The translations under genes were made by a program, and so were the position numbers. DNA of 43,746 nucleotides from Mizugakiibacter sediminis (GTDB lineage: Bacteria > Pseudomonadota > Gammaproteobacteria > Xanthomonadales > Rhodanobacteraceae). The number at the start of each line of letters is the position of its first letter. The first letter of the stretch is position 1. The DNA is taken from NCBI RefSeq assembly GCF_000953855.2, contig NZ_DF970150.1, positions 1-43,746 on the forward strand, in the 5' to 3' direction. Of this stretch, positions 23,422 through 31,560 are shown piece by piece. The notes below the pieces were generated by a model. It worked only from the letters and a program-made list of their open reading frames with translations. It was not told where the DNA came from and did no database searches.

Positions 23422-26091
23422 ATGGCGTTGGAGCTGAAGAAGTACCAGGACGACGCGCTCGGCGCGCTGGACGCCTTCCTCGCCGCCGCGCGCGGCCAGC
23501 GCACGCGCGAGGACATGCAGGCCGCATTCGACGCCGCGCGCCGCGCGGCGCTGGGCGAGCACGCGCCGGTGCTGCCCTACCGGCCGTTCAGCGACGAGGC
23601 ACCGGAGATTCCCATCGCCTGCCTGCGCGTACCCACCGGCGGCGGCAAGACGCTGATGGCGGCGCACGCCATCGAGCGCGCGGCGCGCGGCTACGTCGGC
23701 AGCGCCGCGCCGCTGGCGCTGTGGCTGGTGCCGAGCAACGCCATCCGCACGCAGACCCTGCAGGCGCTGAAGACGCCCGGCCATCCGTACCGCGAGGCGC
23801 TGCTGGGCTACTGGCCGGCCGATCGCCTGACCGTGCTCGACATTGCCGACTGCGAGCAGCTGCGCGCACAGGACTTCGGCAGCCGCGCCATCGTCGTGGT
23901 CGGCACGCTGCAGACGCTGCGCGTGGAGAACACCACCGGCCGCGAGGTCTATGCCTACAAGGAGGCGTTCGAGCCGCACTTCGCCACGGCGCCGGATGCG
24001 GATTTCTTCGAGCGCGTGAACGAACGCGATCTGGAGGCGCAGCCGTATCTCTCGCGCGCCGATCTCGGCAAGGTCAAGCGCAGCTTCGCCAACCTGCTGG
24101 CCTGGCACCGCCCCATCGTGATCATGGACGAGGCGCACAACGCGCAGTCGGCGCTGTCGGTGGAGGTGCTCAAGCGCATCCGTCCGGCCTGCGTGATCGA
24201 GTGGACGGCCACACCGGCGCGCGACCAGAACCTGCTGTACCACGTCTCGGCGCAGGAGCTTAAGTCCGAGCACATGATCAAACTGCCGATCGTGCTGGCG
24301 CCGCACCCGAACTGGCGGGAGGCCGTGCGCGATGCGGTACTGACGCGCCAAAAACTCGCCGAAGAGGCGCAGGCCGAGCGGGATTACCTGCGCCCGATCG
24401 TGCTGTTCCAGGCCGACCAGCGCGGCAGCGAGGTTGGCGTCGAAGTGCTCAAGGCCCACCTGATGGAATCGCTGCACATCGAGGAGCGGCGCATCGCTCT
24501 CGCCACCGGCAGCCAGCGCGAACTGGATGGTGTGGACCTGTTCGACCGCAATTGCCCCGTCGATTTCGTCATCACGGTGGAGGCCCTGAAGGAAGGTTGG
24601 GACTGCTCCTTCGCCTACGTGTTCTGCACCGTGCAGAACATCCGCTCGGCCAGGGACATGGAACAGTTGCTGGGCCGAGTGCTGCGCATGCCGTATGCGC
24701 AGCGCCGGCAGTCCGAAAAATTGAACCGCGCCTACGCGCACGTGGTCGGCGCAGGGACCGCGCAGGTCGCCAACCGGCTGGCCGACCGGCTGGTGGCGAT
24801 GGGCTTCGAGGAAATGGAAGTCGCGCAGTTCGTGCGGCCTTCGCTGGACGCCGACCTGTTCGCGCCGCGACCGGCGACGCCGCGCGTGGTCGAATCGGTG
24901 TTCGAGCTGGCGCCCGAGGCTGCGCGCGCGGTGGCGGCCGTTCTGCCCACGCACGCGAGGGTGGAGGAGGTCGGTGCCGTCGCCCAGGTGACGCTCAGCG
25001 GACCGATCGCGCCAGAGGTCATCGCACAGGCCGTCGCTGCGGTGCCGAAGCGCGAACGCGAACAGCTCGAACGTGAGCTGGAGCGCCACCGGGTGCGCGC
25101 GCTGGTCGCCGCCGCGCCCAGCGAACGCGGCGAGGCGTTCGCGCCGATCCCGCAGTTGATCGTGCCGCTGCAGGGCGATCTGGTGCTGTACGAACCGGAA
25201 CTGCTGGCGGAGTTCGCCGATTTCTCGCTGGCCGAACTGCCCGCCGATCTGCCCGATTTCCGGCGTGCCGAATCGCGGCATCCGTACCTGATCGACGTGG
25301 AGCGCGGACATCTGCGCATCCGCGAGGACGAGGCGCAGTATGCGCTCGACATCGACTCGGCCAGCGAAGGCATCCGCCGCGAGGACCTGATGCGCGCGCT
25401 GGACCGCCGTCTGCGCAGCGCAGCGGTCCTGCAGCCGGACATGATCGCCTGGTTGGGGCGCATGCTGGATGGTCTCGCTGCGCGCGGTTTCGAGCTGGCC
25501 TATCTGGCGCGCCATTTCAACGACCTGGCCGATGCGGCGGCGCGCCGCGTCGCGGATCTGCTGAAAGGGCAGCGGCGCGCGGCGTTCCAGCAGTCGTTGT
25601 TGCCGGGATCGGGCCAGGCTCGTCTGGACGCCCATTTCGTGTTCCGCTTCGATCCCGGCAACTATCCTGCGCGCTGGTGGTACGAGCATGGCCGCTACGA
25701 GTTCCGCAAGCACTACTATCCGGTGCCCGGCGAGTTGAAGTCCGACATCGACGCCGAGGAGACCGCCTGTGCGGTGGAACTCGACCGGCTGGAACAGGTG
25801 AAGGTTTGGGTGCGCAATCTGGACAGGCAGCCGCAGGCCTCGTTCTGGCTGCCGACCTCGACCGATCGCTTCTATCCGGATTTCGTCGCGGAACTGACCG
25901 ATGGCCGTCTGTTCGCCATCGAGTACAAGGGCGAGCATCTCGAGAGCAACGACGACTCACGCGAGAAGCGCGATATCGGCAAGGTGTGGGCGGCGGCCAG
26001 CAATGGGCGTTGCGTGTTCGCCATGGTGACCGACGCGGCCACGGCGGGGAAGTCGGTAAAGGCGCAGTTGTTGGAGGCCATGGGCGCATGA
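23422..26091 (+). CDS. res: Type III restriction enzyme helicase-nuclease (Res)
   Basis: 889 residues. SF2 helicase motifs: Walker A PTGGGKT (71-77), DEAH in IVIMDEAHNAQ, WTATPA, and motif VI QLLGRVLRMPYAQRR. The C-terminal nuclease has the PD-(D/E)xK pattern in FYPDFVAELTDGRLFAIEYKGEHL. All catalytic residues are present, so it should cleave when two unmethylated sites are in the required orientation, acting with Mod. Start ATG 23422 directly follows the mod stop. Confidence 0.92.
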   Translation: MALELKKYQDDALGALDAFLAAARGQRTREDMQAAFDAARRAALGEHAPVLPYRPFSDEAPEIPIACLRVPTGGGKTLMAAHAIERAARGYVGSAAPLALWLVPSNAIRTQTLQALKTPGHPYREALLGYWPADRLTVLDIADCEQLRAQDFGSRAIVVVGTLQTLRVENTTGREVYAYKEAFEPHFATAPDADFFERVNERDLEAQPYLSRADLGKVKRSFANLLAWHRPIVIMDEAHNAQSALSVEVLKRIRPACVIEWTATPARDQNLLYHVSAQELKSEHMIKLPIVLAPHPNWREAVRDAVLTRQKLAEEAQAERDYLRPIVLFQADQRGSEVGVEVLKAHLMESLHIEERRIALATGSQRELDGVDLFDRNCPVDFVITVEALKEGWDCSFAYVFCTVQNIRSARDMEQLLGRVLRMPYAQRRQSEKLNRAYAHVVGAGTAQVANRLADRLVAMGFEEMEVAQFVRPSLDADLFAPRPATPRVVESVFELAPEAARAVAAVLPTHARVEEVGAVAQVTLSGPIAPEVIAQAVAAVPKREREQLERELERHRVRALVAAAPSERGEAFAPIPQLIVPLQGDLVLYEPELLAEFADFSLAELPADLPDFRRAESRHPYLIDVERGHLRIREDEAQYALDIDSASEGIRREDLMRALDRRLRSAAVLQPDMIAWLGRMLDGLAARGFELAYLARHFNDLADAAARRVADLLKGQRRAAFQQSLLPGSGQARLDAHFVFRFDPGNYPARWWYEHGRYEFRKHYYPVPGELKSDIDAEETACAVELDRLEQVKVWVRNLDRQPQASFWLPTSTDRFYPDFVAELTDGRLFAIEYKGEHLESNDDSREKRDIGKVWAAASNGRCVFAMVTDAATAGKSVKAQLLEAMGA

Positions 26092-26107
26092 GGCCCCAAG
26101 GACAGGC

Positions 26108-26656
26108 ATGACTGCATTCCGCTGCACCGCGAAGCTGTTGAAGGCGATGAAGGCCAGGCCCGAACCGCGGCCGCGGCCGGCAGGCAATCGACTGGGTGAA
26201 TGGACGGCCAACCTGATCCGCGTGTCGCGCATCCAGTTGGTGATCGCCGTGAACGAGCCGACCCGCCTCGGCGTCGTGCTCGACGCCGCGCCCTATGCCG
26301 CGATACCCGAGCGCTTCGGTCATGCGCTGTTCCAAGCGCTGATCGAGATCGGCATCCACCCGGATGCGGCCGCGGAGGAAGTCGAGGCGATGTGGCCGAT
26401 GGAGATCGCGGCGAGTTCTTCACGGTCGGTACTGGGCACGCTGAACCAGTACGCCGTCGAGGTGGATTGCGATTTGCGCTACCGCAAGGCGAATTCGGCG
26501 GCGGGATTGACGCGCAGGCTGGCGGAAACCATCGTGCTCAGCCCGAAAGACATCGTTTTTCCGGCGGATCGCGCACGCGAAGCATTCGGGTTGCCGCCGC
26601 TCGACCGGCGCCGGTTGCCGATGAGTACGCCGCCGCCTGTAGTATCGCTGCACTGA
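26108..26656 (+). CDS. DUF6933-like protein of unknown function
   Basis: 182 residues starting MTAFRCTAKLLKAMKARPEP, then LGEWTANLIRVSRIQLVIAVNEPTRLGVVLDAAPYAAIPERFGHAL. This resembles the DUF6933 family (an N-terminal RCTxKLLK motif followed by a beta-rich region). No catalytic motif is seen. It follows res by 16 nt and is probably the last gene of the Fic-mod-res transcript. Its reading as a defence or toxin-antitoxin component rests on neighbourhood only. Confidence 0.7.
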   Translation: MTAFRCTAKLLKAMKARPEPRPRPAGNRLGEWTANLIRVSRIQLVIAVNEPTRLGVVLDAAPYAAIPERFGHALFQALIEIGIHPDAAAEEVEAMWPMEIAASSSRSVLGTLNQYAVEVDCDLRYRKANSAAGLTRRLAETIVLSPKDIVFPADRAREAFGLPPLDRRRLPMSTPPPVVSLH

Positions 26657-26752
26657 GGCACGCGAAAGATGGAGCCGGCGGTGCGGCTCGTATTCGACTC
26701 CGCTGGAGCGTCGATGGCGGACGGTTGCCTTTCGCGCCACCGCTACGGCCCT

Positions 26753-26787
26753 AGTTATACGCAATACATACTTGATTGCGTATAACT
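26753..26787. promoter_or_regulatory. Perfect 13-bp inverted repeat, likely operator or element end
   Basis: AGTTATACGCAAT (26753-26765) and ATTGCGTATAACT (26775-26787) are exact reverse complements separated by 9 nt. The site is strikingly AT-rich for this genome and contains a TATAAC hexamer. It lies 48 nt before the next ATG. No T-run follows, so a terminator is unlikely. Confidence 0.7.
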
Positions 26788-26834
26788 CGGCTTTCAACGT
26801 CGGCTGCGGACCCGCACAACCAGCGACATCGGTC

Positions 26835-27891
26835 ATGCAGCGATCTTTCCCATTGTCCGCCTCCGCCCAGGCGGCCTACGCACAGTTGCTGGACGCCGCG
26901 CATGGGGCAGAACTGGCGCGCTCGGTAGCCGATCTGCCCGGCACGTTTGCCCGCAAACAGGTGAAGGGACGCACTTACTGGTACTACCAGTATCTGGACG
27001 TGTCAGGCCGCAAGCGCCAGATCTATGTCGGCCCGGAAAGCGAACGGGTGCGGGCGCTGGTGGAGGCACGCGCGGGGAGGGGGGGCGAAACCCGCGTTGC
27101 AGGCGCTAGCGCGGTCGGCAGTGGCGTTGGGCAATGCGCCGATGCTGCAGCGGCATTTCAAGGTAGTACAACGCTTGGCGGACTACGGCTTCTTTCGTGC
27201 GGGCGGCATGCTGATCGGTACGCACGCATTCCTGACGTTCGGCAACATGCTCGGAGTGCGGTGGAGAGATGCGCAACGCACGCAAGACGTGGATTTCGCA
27301 CACGCGGGCGAGGCGCTCACGATCGCACTGCCGGCGGACATCGCGATCGACGTCCACGCCGCATTGGAGTCGCTGCAGATGGGATTGCTTCCGATCGAAC
27401 ACGCCGATGGCGGGACCGGCGGCACTTACCTGGATCCACGCGATCCGGAATTCCAGATTGACTTCCTGACGCCCCTGCATCGCGGCGGCAGCAAGCCGTT
27501 CCTGCATCCGCAGCTTGGAATCAAACTGCAGCCGCTCGAGTTCATGGAGTACTTGCTGCAGGAGGCGCAGCAGGCGGTCGCGTTTACGGCCGGCGGCGCG
27601 GCGGTGGTGAACGTCCCGGATCCGGCGCGTTACGCGCTGCACAAGCTGGTGGTGGCGGGTGAGCGCCCGGCCTCGCGCAGCGCCAAGTCGAGCAAGGACG
27701 TACAGCAGGCGGCTGCGTTGCTGGAGCTTCTGCAGGAACAGGCGCCGGCGCAGATCGAGGCCGCATGGGCCGACATCAGCAACCGCGGTCCCGGCTGGAC
27801 TGCTCGACTCAAGAGTGGGCGCGCAGCGCTGGCTCGCACGGCGCCGGAGCTCAAGCCGCCGCGGTTGCTGCTACTTCCTGGAGAGCGGTGA
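26835..27891 (+). pseudogene. GSU2403-type nucleotidyltransferase-fold protein, frameshifted at a G7 tract
   Basis: The N-terminal frame (ATG 26835, MQRSFPLSASAQAAYAQLLDAAHG...GRTYWYYQYLDVSGRKRQIYVGPESERVRALVE) continues after about 27085 in the next frame: KPALQALARSAVALGNAPMLQRHFKVVQRLADYGFFRAGGMLIGTHAFLTFGNMLGVRW...TQDVDFAH...EFQIDFLTP. The GGMLIGTHAF...DVDFAH pattern is a nucleotidyltransferase fold like AbiEii/GSU2403 proteins. The switch falls at seven G residues (27079-27085); six would restore one frame of about 351 codons. This may be a true mutation, a phase-variable tract or a sequencing slip. It ends the accessory island. Confidence 0.82.
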
Positions 27892-27894
27892 ACC

Positions 27895-27928
27895 AAAACA
27901 CGACGGGCCGCGCGAGGCGGCCCGTCGT
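27895..27928 (-). terminator. Rho-independent terminator of metK
   Basis: A perfect 12-bp stem: ACGACGGGCCGC (27900-27911) with GCGGCCCGTCGT (27917-27928) and a 5-nt loop. On the minus strand it is followed by TTTT (27895-27898). The orientation of the T-run assigns it to metK rather than to the nucleotidyltransferase gene. Confidence 0.8.
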
Positions 27929-27951
27929 CGTTGCGAGTCGGTGTTGGCCGA

Positions 27952-29151
27952 TTACTTCAGGCCGGCATCCTTGCGCAGCGCCTCGGCGCGATCGGTCTTC
28001 TCCCAGGAGAACGCGGTGAAGCGCTCGCCGTTGGGCAGTTCGACCTCGTACGGCTGACGGCCGAAATGGCCGTAGGCGGCGGTGGCCTGGTACATCGGGT
28101 GGATCAGGTCGAGCATCTTGATGATGCCGTACGGACGCAGGTCGAAGTGGCGGCGGATCAGCTTCTCGATCTTGTCGTCGCTCAGCTTGCCGGTGCCGAA
28201 GGTGGTGACCGAGATCGAGGTCGGCTCGGCCACGCCGATGGCGTAGCTCACCTGCACCTCGCAGCGGTCGGCGATGCCGGCGGCGACGATGTTCTTCGCC
28301 ACGTAGCGCGCCGCGTAGGCCGCCGAGCGGTCGACCTTGGACGGATCCTTGCCGGAGAACGCGCCGCCGCCGTGGCGGGCCCAGCCGCCGTAGGTGTCGA
28401 CGATGATCTTGCGGCCGGTCAGGCCGCAGTCGCCCACCGGACCGCCGATCACGAACTTGCCGGTCGGGTTGATGTGGTACTTGGTGCCCTTGTGCAGCCA
28501 CTTCGCCGGCAGCACCGGCTTGACGATCTCCTCCATCACGCCTTCGATCAGGTCCTTGTGCTTGACCGAGGGGTCGTGCTGCGTCGACAGCACCACGGCG
28601 TCGATGGCGACCGCCTTGCCGTTCTCGTAGCGCAGCGTGACCTGGCTCTTCGCGTCCGGGCGCAGCCACGGCAGCGGCGAGTTCTTCTTCTTGCGCACCT
28701 TGGCCTGGCGTTCGACCAGCCTGTGCGAGTAGTAGATCGCCGCCGGCATGAAGTCCTTGGTCTCGCTGGTGGCGTAGCCGAACATCAGGCCCTGGTCGCC
28801 GGCGCCCTGCTCCTCGGGTTTCTTGCGATCGACGCCCTGGTTGATGTCGGGCGACTGCTTGCCGATCAGGTTCAGCACGCCGCAGGTCTCGCCGTCGAAG
28901 CCGACGGTGGAGCTGTTGTAGCCGATGTCGAGGATCACCTTGCGGGTCAGCGCCTCCAGGTCCACCCAGGCGCTGGTGGTGACTTCGCCGGCGACGATCG
29001 CCACGCCGGTCTTCACCAGCGTCTCGCAGGCCACACGCGCGCGCTTGTCCTGCGTGAGGATGGCGTCCAGCACGGCGTCGGAAATCTGGTCGGCGACCTT
29101 GTCCGGATGGCCTTCGGAGACCGATTCGGAGGTGAAGAGGTAGCTGCTCAT
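27952..29151 (-). CDS. metK: S-adenosylmethionine synthetase
   Basis: 399 residues with [25 protein letters not shown] at the N-terminus, [50 protein letters not shown], and [18 protein letters not shown] near the end. It makes SAM from methionine and ATP; with ahcY and metF in this window it completes much of the methyl cycle. A TATAAC box lies only 5 nt before the ATG, so the message may be nearly leaderless; the only SD-like sequence (AAGGA) is 11 nt away and inside the promoter motif. Confidence 0.97.
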   Translation of the reverse strand: MSSYLFTSESVSEGHPDKVADQISDAVLDAILTQDKRARVACETLVKTGVAIVAGEVTTSAWVDLEALTRKVILDIGYNSSTVGFDGETCGVLNLIGKQSPDINQGVDRKKPEEQGAGDQGLMFGYATSETKDFMPAAIYYSHRLVERQAKVRKKKNSPLPWLRPDAKSQVTLRYENGKAVAIDAVVLSTQHDPSVKHKDLIEGVMEEIVKPVLPAKWLHKGTKYHINPTGKFVIGGPVGDCGLTGRKIIVDTYGGWARHGGGAFSGKDPSKVDRSAAYAARYVAKNIVAAGIADRCEVQVSYAIGVAEPTSISVTTFGTGKLSDDKIEKLIRRHFDLRPYGIIKMLDLIHPMYQATAAYGHFGRQPYEVELPNGERFTAFSWEKTDRAEALRKDAGLK

Positions 29152-29156
29152 CGGCG

Positions 29157-29177
29157 GTTATATCCTTCGATCCGGAT
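29157..29177 (-). promoter_or_regulatory. metK promoter motif shared with ahcY
   Basis: The minus strand carries ATCCGGATCGAAGGATAT (29160-29177) overlapping TATAAC (29157-29162). It contains an inverted repeat TATCC-N8-GGATA and matches the ahcY promoter motif at 15 of 18 positions. Confidence 0.55.
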
Positions 29178-29269
29178 AGATGGATGAAAAACGAAGGGCG
29201 CATGATACCGGGAACGCGCCGGCGCTGCAGCAGACCGGGGCAGGCGACGCAGGCTGGCGGGCCTGCGGT

Positions 29270-30400
29270 TCAGGAACGCGACACCCCGCGTCGCGGCGAG
29301 CGCGCCAGCAGGCGCCGCTCGACCAGCGCATACAGCAGCCAGGCCGCGGCCAGGCTGAGCGCGGCGGACAGCGGGATGCGCTGCCAGGCCGGCAGGTCGG
29401 TGCCCAGCAACGCGCGCACGATCGGCCAGTGCACCAGGTACAGGCTGTAGGACAGCCGCCCCAGCCACACCGCCGGTGGCCATGCGAACAGACGCTCGAG
29501 CGGATGCGCACCCGGCGCCAGCAGGCCGGCGATCAGCAACGTGCCGGCCAGCTCGGCGAGGGTCAGGCCGACGCCGTAGGTCCAGGGGGCCTGGCTGGAC
29601 AGCTTGTGCGCCGCCAGCAGCAGGGCGAACAGGCCCAGCGCCGCCGCCCACGGCGCCGCGCGCCGCGCCGCCTCGCCCTGCAGCAGCGCGGCGCCGCGCC
29701 GGCTGGCCGCGGCGATCGCCAGCCCGGCGCCGATCAGGAAGCCGAAGGCGCAGGTTTCCGTCGCGTAGTAGAGGTAGTGCTGCGGCTGCGGCTGCGCGCG
29801 GTGCATCGCCACCGCGAGCGGCCGCCACGCCGCCGAGGCGAGGATGCCGACGACGGCCAGCGCCGCCAGCCCGCGCCAACGGCCGAGCCGCCAGGCTCCC
29901 CACAGCAGCAGCGGCCACAGGAAGTAGAACTGCTCCTCCACCGCCAGCGACCAGGTGTGGCCGAGCGCGCTGGGGCTGTCGAAGGCGATGAGAGTCCAGT
30001 TGCTGATGTAGGAGGCGGAGAAGATCACCTCGTACACGCTGGGTTCGAGCTGCGCGAGGCCGCCCAGCGCGACGTTCAGCGCGAGGAACCCCGACAGGGT
30101 CAGCAGCAGCGGCGGGAACAGGCGCTCGAAGCGGCGCACGTAGAACGCGCCGAAGCGGATGGTGTCCTCGGCGAGCAGGCGTTCCAGCAGCAGCGAGGTG
30201 ATCAGGAACCCGCTCAGCACGAAGAACAGGCGCACGCCGACGAAGCCGCCCCAGAAGCCGGGCGTTTCCGCGTTGTAGAGCGCGACCAGCACGATCGCCA
30301 GCGCGCGCACGCCGTCCAGCGCCGGCGTGTAGCGCAGCGCGAAGGCGGGCGGCGCGCGGGTGGCGGGCGCGCGCGTGTCGGCGTCGGCAGGAGCCCCCAT
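29270..30400 (-). CDS. OafA/YrhL-type membrane acyltransferase, catalytic His replaced
   Basis: 376 residues with about ten hydrophobic segments. Acyltransferase_3 landmarks: YTPALDGVRALAIVLVALYNAE, GGFVGVRLFFVLSGFLIT, FYVRRFERLFPPLLL, SALGHTWSLAVEEQFYFLWPLL and a C-terminal RLSYSLYLVHWPIV. Such enzymes O-acetylate sugars of envelope or exopolysaccharide. The family's R-x10-H motif reads R32-x10-N43 here (codon AAC), so the usual catalytic histidine is missing. The frame is open further upstream; the ATG at 30400 is the first that fits family length. Confidence 0.88.
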   Translation of the reverse strand: MGAPADADTRAPATRAPPAFALRYTPALDGVRALAIVLVALYNAETPGFWGGFVGVRLFFVLSGFLITSLLLERLLAEDTIRFGAFYVRRFERLFPPLLLTLSGFLALNVALGGLAQLEPSVYEVIFSASYISNWTLIAFDSPSALGHTWSLAVEEQFYFLWPLLLWGAWRLGRWRGLAALAVVGILASAAWRPLAVAMHRAQPQPQHYLYYATETCAFGFLIGAGLAIAAASRRGAALLQGEAARRAAPWAAALGLFALLLAAHKLSSQAPWTYGVGLTLAELAGTLLIAGLLAPGAHPLERLFAWPPAVWLGRLSYSLYLVHWPIVRALLGTDLPAWQRIPLSAALSLAAAWLLYALVERRLLARSPRRGVSRS

Positions 30401-30510
30401 CCGCGCAGCATACGCCGGCGGCGTTGCGGCGGGCAGCGGGGCGTCGCCGCGCGCGCCGCACAGCGTCGTTTCCTTGGCAGCAGCCTGCGTGCAGGCGACC
30501 CGAGCGCGCA

Positions 30511-31497
30511 TCAGGCCGCGCGCGCACAGCCCGCTTCCAGCGCGTCGAAATAATCGCGGGTCAGGCGCAACTGCTCGGCCGCGCTCTCGGCGCGGTTGAC
30601 CACCGCGCGGAAGGCGGCGTTCTCGGCGCGGTCCTTGGCGTACCAGCCGAGGTGCTTGCGCGCGATGCGCACGCCCTGGTGCTCGCCGTAGAACGCGTAC
30701 AGGTGTTCCAGGTGGCCGAGCAGGATGTCGCGCACCTCGGCGGGACCGGGCTCGGGCAGCAGTTCGCCGGTGGCGAGGTAGTGGGCGATCTCGCGGAAGA
30801 TCCACGGCCGGCCCTGCGCGGCGCGGCCGATCAGCAGCGCGTCGGCGCGCGTGTGCGCGAGCACCTGCCGCGCCTTCTGCGGCGTGTCGACGTCGCCGTT
30901 GGCGCAGACCGGAATGCGCACCGCCGCCTTCACCGCGGCGATGGTGTCGTACTCGGCCTCGCCCTCGTAGCGGTCGGCGCGCGTGCGCCCGTGCACCGCC
31001 AGCGCGGCGATGCCGGCGTCCTCGGCGATGTGCGCGATGGCGAGCGCGTTGCGGTGCTCGCGGTCCCAGCCGGTGCGGATCTTCAGCGTCACCGGCACGT
31101 CCACCGCCTTCACCACCGCGGCGAGGATGCGCGCCACCAGCGGCTCGTCCTGCAGCAGCGCCGAGCCGGCCCAGACGTTGCACACCTTCTTCGCCGGGCA
31201 GCCCATGTTGATGTCGACGATCTGCGCGCCGTGGTCGACGTTGTAGCGCGCCGCCTCGGCCAGCATCGCCGGGTCGTAGCCGGCGATCTGCACGCTGACC
31301 GGCGCCGGTTCGTCGACGTGGTCCATGCGCCGCAGCGACTTCGCCGTGCGCCACAGGCGCGGGTCGGCGGTGGTCATCTCGGACACGGCCCAGCCGGCGC
31401 CCAGCCGCTTGCACAGCAGGCGGAACGGCTTGTCGGTGACGCCGGCCATCGGGGCCAGCGCCAGCGGCGGGTCGAGCGTGTACGGGCCGATGCGCAT
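30511..31497 (-). CDS. dusB: tRNA-dihydrouridine synthase B
   Basis: 328 residues, DusB subfamily: MRIGPYTLDPPLALAPMAGVTDKPFRLL, VQIAGYDPAMLAEAARYNVDHGAQIVDINMGCPAKKVCN with catalytic Cys100, LKIRTGWDREHRNA, HGRTRADRYEGEAEY, GRAAQGRPWIF, and GVRIARKHLGWYAKD. It is an FMN enzyme that reduces a uridine in the tRNA D-loop using NADPH. The fis gene, often next to dusB in gammaproteobacteria, is not present here. It is divergent from the NfeD gene. Confidence 0.95.
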   Translation of the reverse strand: MRIGPYTLDPPLALAPMAGVTDKPFRLLCKRLGAGWAVSEMTTADPRLWRTAKSLRRMDHVDEPAPVSVQIAGYDPAMLAEAARYNVDHGAQIVDINMGCPAKKVCNVWAGSALLQDEPLVARILAAVVKAVDVPVTLKIRTGWDREHRNALAIAHIAEDAGIAALAVHGRTRADRYEGEAEYDTIAAVKAAVRIPVCANGDVDTPQKARQVLAHTRADALLIGRAAQGRPWIFREIAHYLATGELLPEPGPAEVRDILLGHLEHLYAFYGEHQGVRIARKHLGWYAKDRAENAAFRAVVNRAESAAEQLRLTRDYFDALEAGCARAA

Positions 31498-31560
31498 CCG
31501 GCCATTGTAGCGGCGCCATGTTCGCTTGCCGGGCAGGAAGGGTTCTGCTGTGATGCCGGC

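Noticed and set aside
26753..26787. Integron attC site
   Set aside because: The palindrome lacks the GTTRRRY/RYYYAAC core pairs and the asymmetric extra bases of attC; no integrase is present.
29270..31519. Possible acyltransferase-DusB fusion (749 codons)
   Set aside because: Only the first 376 codons match the acyltransferase; the rest is an alternate frame of dusB, which has its own intact ORF.
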